From contig JAFPAZ010000305.1 of assembly GCA_017390645.1 (NCBI GenBank), positions 1-16,005 of the forward strand: a stretch of DNA of 16,005 nucleotides, in the 5' to 3' direction. The DNA is from Lachnospiraceae bacterium. GTDB lineage: Bacteria > Bacillota_A > Clostridia > Lachnospirales > Lachnospiraceae. Numbering within the stretch: the stretch's first letter is position 1; every line of letters starts with the position of its first letter. The notes below the pieces were generated by a model that worked only from the letters and a program-made list of their open reading frames with translations, was not told the DNA's origin and made no database searches. Below are positions 13,202-16,005 of the stretch, piece after piece. The position numbers and the translations under genes are program-made.

Positions 13202-15148
13202 ATGTTATATCAGATTTGTAACGGAGCTGTACAGTTTGGCGGTGATGTTATTTTAAAAAGTATTAATTTTGAGATACGAAATACAGAAAAAATCGCTGTT
13301 GTAGGAAGAAATGGATGCGGAAAAACTACTTTTTTAAAATTGATTGCCGGTGATGTGGATTTAGCGAAAAGAGATAGTGACGAAGATATTTTCATTGCAA
13401 AATCAGGTAATCCTGAAATTGGATATTTGAAGCAGATGGCATTTTCAGACTTATCCCTTACCATGGAGCAGGAAATCAGGAAGGCATTTCATAAAATAGA
13501 AACCATGAAGGCTCAGTTAGAAGAATTAACTGTGCTTATGGAGCATAATCATGAGGAAGAAACCATCCGGCGTTTTACAAGGCTGCAGGAGAATTTTGAA
13601 AATCTGGGTGGCTATTTTTATGAAAAAGAATATGAAATGCTGATTGTAAAATTTGGTTTCTCCCAGGAGGATAAGAAAAAGCCTTTAAGTCAGTTTTCTG
13701 GTGGACAACAGACAAAGATTGCCTTTATCAAACTTTTATTATCCAAGCCGGATATTTTATTATTAGACGAACCGACGAATCATTTGGATATTTCTACGGT
13801 AGAGTGGCTGGAAAAATATTTAAAAGACTATAAAAAAGCAGTAGTGGTAGTATCCCATGACAGAATGTTCCTGGATAATATTGCGGATGTGGTATATGAG
13901 ATTGAATATGGAGCAACAAAAAGGTATCCTGGAAATTACACTCATTTTGTAGAAACCAAGAAATTAAATTATGAACAACAAAAGAAAAATTATGCGGCTC
14001 AGCAAAAGGAAATCGAGCGACTGCAGCAAATTGTAGATAAATTTAAGAATAAGCCTACGAAGGCTGCTATGACACGGTCTAAATTAAAGCAAATTGAACA
14101 TATGGATTTAATTGAAGCACCAGACCGGTATGATAATAAGACGTTTCATGCGAATTTCCAGCCTACAGTGGAGACTGGAAAGGATGTATTATCAGTAAGA
14201 GATTTGGAAATTGGGTATGCAGATGTATTATCTAAAGTTTCTATTGAAGTAAAAAAAGGAGAAAAGGTAGGTATTATTGGTGGAAATGGACTAGGAAAAT
14301 CTACTTTTTTAAAGACTCTCATGAGGAAGATTCCAAAGATTTCAGGAACTTTTCAGTTCGGTGCGAATGTGCAAATCGGCTATTTTGATCAGCAAATGGC
14401 ACAATATACCAGTGAAAAAACGGTTTTGGATGATTTTTGGGACGAGTTTCCTAATTTAACCCAGACGGAGGTAAGAAATTTATTGGGAGCATTTTTATTT
14501 TCGGGAGAGGATGTTTTCAAAAAAGTTTCTATGCTTTCGGGAGGTGAAAAAGTCAGACTGGCATTATGCAAAATATTAAAAAGAGAGCCGAATGTTCTGA
14601 TTCTGGATGAACCTACCAACCATATGGATATCGTGGGAAAAGAAACCTTGGAGTCTATGCTTAGGGAATATGCAGGTACGTTAATTCTAGTATCTCATGA
14701 CAGATATTTCATAAAAAAAGTATGTGATAAATTATTGGTATTTGAAAATCATAATACGATTTTATATCCTTTTGGGTATGAGCAATACAAAGAAGAATGC
14801 GAAAAACTTTTGGCGGAGGCAGGAGATTTAGCAAATGTTAAGTCTTCGGAAAAAACAGATAAAAACAGAGCTTCCGGAGATAATGATAATAAGACAAGGA
14901 AGAAAGCTTATTATAATCCGGGAAAAGAACAGGCAAAGTTGGAAAGAAAGATAAAAAAATTAGAAGAACAAATGCAACAAAAAGAAGAAGCCTGCGACCG
15001 AAAAAAACAGGATTTGCTGAATGAAGAATATCAGTCAGACTATGTGAAATTAGGACAGATACAGGAAGAAATAGATGCCTTGGAAGAAGAAATATTGGAA
15101 ATCATGACAGAATGGGAAGAATTGATGGCATCGGTTTCGGAGGAATAA
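13202..15148 (+). CDS. ABC-F family ATPase (ribosome-associated type)
   Basis: The 648-residue protein has two ABC ATPase domains and no membrane segment, the mark of ABC-F translation factors that bind the ribosomal E site (EttA, Uup, YdiF and antibiotic-protection members). Domain 1 has Walker A GRNGCGKTT (35-43), signature FSGGQQ (165-170) and Walker B ILLLDEPTNHLD (185-196). The charged linker spans about 245-310. Domain 2 has GGNGLGKST (360-368), LSGGEK (445-450) and VLILDEPTNHMD. A C-terminal coiled coil of Lys/Glu-rich helices spans about 575-645, as in YdiF/Uup. The ATG at 13202 is forced by an in-frame stop at 13196-13198; its ribosome binding site is only GGTG (13192-13195). The structured leader is of the kind seen before some resistance-type members, but resistance cannot be inferred from sequence alone. 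Confidence 0.93.
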   Translation: MLYQICNGAVQFGGDVILKSINFEIRNTEKIAVVGRNGCGKTTFLKLIAGDVDLAKRDSDEDIFIAKSGNPEIGYLKQMAFSDLSLTMEQEIRKAFHKIETMKAQLEELTVLMEHNHEEETIRRFTRLQENFENLGGYFYEKEYEMLIVKFGFSQEDKKKPLSQFSGGQQTKIAFIKLLLSKPDILLLDEPTNHLDISTVEWLEKYLKDYKKAVVVVSHDRMFLDNIADVVYEIEYGATKRYPGNYTHFVETKKLNYEQQKKNYAAQQKEIERLQQIVDKFKNKPTKAAMTRSKLKQIEHMDLIEAPDRYDNKTFHANFQPTVETGKDVLSVRDLEIGYADVLSKVSIEVKKGEKVGIIGGNGLGKSTFLKTLMRKIPKISGTFQFGANVQIGYFDQQMAQYTSEKTVLDDFWDEFPNLTQTEVRNLLGAFLFSGEDVFKKVSMLSGGEKVRLALCKILKREPNVLILDEPTNHMDIVGKETLESMLREYAGTLILVSHDRYFIKKVCDKLLVFENHNTILYPFGYEQYKEECEKLLAEAGDLANVKSSEKTDKNRASGDNDNKTRKKAYYNPGKEQAKLERKIKKLEEQMQQKEEACDRKKQDLLNEEYQSDYVKLGQIQEEIDALEEEILEIMTEWEELMASVSEE

Positions 15149-15149
15149 G

Positions 15150-15177
15150 TTGAAATCTAAAGCATTCATATTATGAA
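15150..15177 (+). promoter_or_regulatory. Possible promoter with palindrome before dexB-like gene
   Basis: TTGAAA (15150-15155) and TATGAA (15172-15177) are 16 bp apart. The minus-10 is half of a perfect palindrome TTCATA-T-TATGAA (15165-15177), which could be an operator for a sugar-responsive repressor. The promoter match is modest. No terminator separates this from the ABC-F gene. Confidence 0.35.
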
Positions 15178-15240
15178 AATGTGTAGTATCTGAAATTATT
15201 TTAGCAGTTATAAAATATGATAGATAGGAGAAGTTGATTT

Positions 15241-16005
15241 ATGCGAGACAAAAATTGGTGGAAAAAAGCAGTGGTATATCAGATTTATCCTAGAAGTTTT
15301 AAGGATAGTACAGGAAGTGGAGTGGGAGATATCAGAGGAATCATTGAAAAGTTAGATTACCTAAGGGAATTGGGTATTGATGCAATTTGGTTATCCCCTG
15401 TTTGTAAATCTCCTCAGGATGATAATGGATATGATATTTCGGATTACCAGGATATCGACCCTATGTTTGGAACACTTTCTGATATGGAAGAGTTGATTTC
15501 TGAGGCGAAAGCAAGAAATATCGGAATTATTGTGGATTTGGTGTTGAATCATTCTTCGGATGAACACCCATGGTTCAAAGAAGCGAGAAAAAGTAAGGAT
15601 AATCCATATCATGATTATTATATCTTTAAAGATGGTGAGGAAGGAGAACTTCCAAATGATATGTGTTCTGTCTTTGGTGGTCCGGCATGGGAATGGGTTC
15701 CTGAACTTGGACAATATTTCTTTCACCAGTTTTCTCCGAAACAACCGGATTTAAATTGGGAAAATCCAAAAGTACGAAAAGAAATTTATGATATGATTAA
15801 CTGGTGGATTGATAAGGGAGTAGAAGGATTCCGTTTGGATGTCATCGATCAGATTGCAAAAGAACCGGATCATCATATCACCATTAATGGTCCGAGATTA
15901 CATGACTTTTTACGGGAATTAAGCATGGAAACTTTCCAAAGAGCGAACCTCATTACAGTAGGAGAGGCATGGGGCGCTGATTTGGAACGTGCAAAACTTT
16001 ATAGT
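15241..16005 (+). CDS. dexB: Glucan 1,6-alpha-glucosidase (GH13, DexB-like), 3'-truncated
   Basis: The frame is open from ATG 15241 to the window end (255 residues shown of an expected 530-560). The enzyme would hydrolyse alpha-1,6 bonds at the non-reducing end of isomalto-oligosaccharides. GH13 marks are WWKKAVVYQIYPRSF at the N-terminus, region I DLVLNH (99-104), nucleophile D200 in GFRLDVID and acid/base E242 in VGEAWG. The valine after D200 is the residue linked to alpha-1,6 rather than alpha-1,4 specificity in the oligo-1,6-glucosidase subfamily. SVFGGPAWEW (143-152) and GEAWGA resemble streptococcal DexB more than B. cereus-type oligo-1,6-glucosidase. No signal peptide is present, so it acts in the cytoplasm on imported sugars. 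AGGAGA precedes the start. The missing third includes the last catalytic Asp. Confidence 0.9.
   Translation, partial: MRDKNWWKKAVVYQIYPRSFKDSTGSGVGDIRGIIEKLDYLRELGIDAIWLSPVCKSPQDDNGYDISDYQDIDPMFGTLSDMEELISEAKARNIGIIVDLVLNHSSDEHPWFKEARKSKDNPYHDYYIFKDGEEGELPNDMCSVFGGPAWEWVPELGQYFFHQFSPKQPDLNWENPKVRKEIYDMINWWIDKGVEGFRLDVIDQIAKEPDHHITINGPRLHDFLRELSMETFQRANLITVGEAWGADLERAKLYS

Noticed and set aside
13447..13458. Long minus-strand reading frames opposite deoB, pdp, gap, pgk and the ABC-F gene
   Set aside because: They lie wholly inside well-supported genes, have no family resemblance, and lack ribosome binding sites; they are codon-bias shadows.

Overview
The window reads as a stretch of chromosome from a low-GC, endospore-forming anaerobe of the Clostridia, most likely a Lachnospiraceae-type organism. 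The grounds are AT-rich intergenic DNA, strong purine-rich ribosome binding sites, a SpoIIM-like gene beside xerD and phosphopentomutase (an arrangement also known from Bacillus and clostridia), and a small Cys/Gly-rich protein of a kind seen in spore-forming Firmicutes. No tRNA, rRNA, CRISPR array, phage gene or insertion sequence was recognised. Most of the window is ordinary core genome.

Layout. (1) 1-2230, plus strand: the 3' part of proC, a spoIIM-like membrane protein gene and xerD. (2) 2231-3649: a large bidirectional terminator whose loop holds two tandem 30/31-nt repeats, then a minus-strand formate/nitrite transporter gene with its own consensus-like promoter. (3) 3650-6267, plus strand: deoB and pdp, nucleoside salvage, ending in a terminator built into the last codons of the convergent gene. 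(4) 6271-7071, minus strand: a HisJ-type histidinol-phosphatase with a perfect consensus sigma-A promoter. (5) 7440-10663, plus strand: gap, pgk and tpiA, the lower-glycolysis block, with hairpins between the genes and a strong terminator at 10772-10812. (6) 10851-12097, minus strand: a 78-residue Cys-rich protein gene and a cytoplasmic-type subtilisin gene, both preceded by boxes that resemble the sporulation sigma factor SigK. (7) 12347-16005, plus strand: a YcdX-type PHP phosphatase, an ABC-F ATPase with a structured leader, and the 5' part of a glucan 1,6-alpha-glucosidase (DexB-like) cut by the window end.

How the genes fit together. deoB and pdp move pentose from (deoxy)nucleosides into central metabolism. 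gap, pgk and tpiA carry the resulting triose phosphates to ATP, and the DexB-like enzyme would release glucose from isomalto-oligosaccharides. SpoIIM, the Cys-rich protein and perhaps the subtilisin point to sporulation. I found no convincing new multi-gene system. The most unusual signals are in non-coding DNA: the repeat-bearing terminator, an in-frame duplication of the transporter's 3' end, paired repeats upstream of gap and the ABC-F leader.
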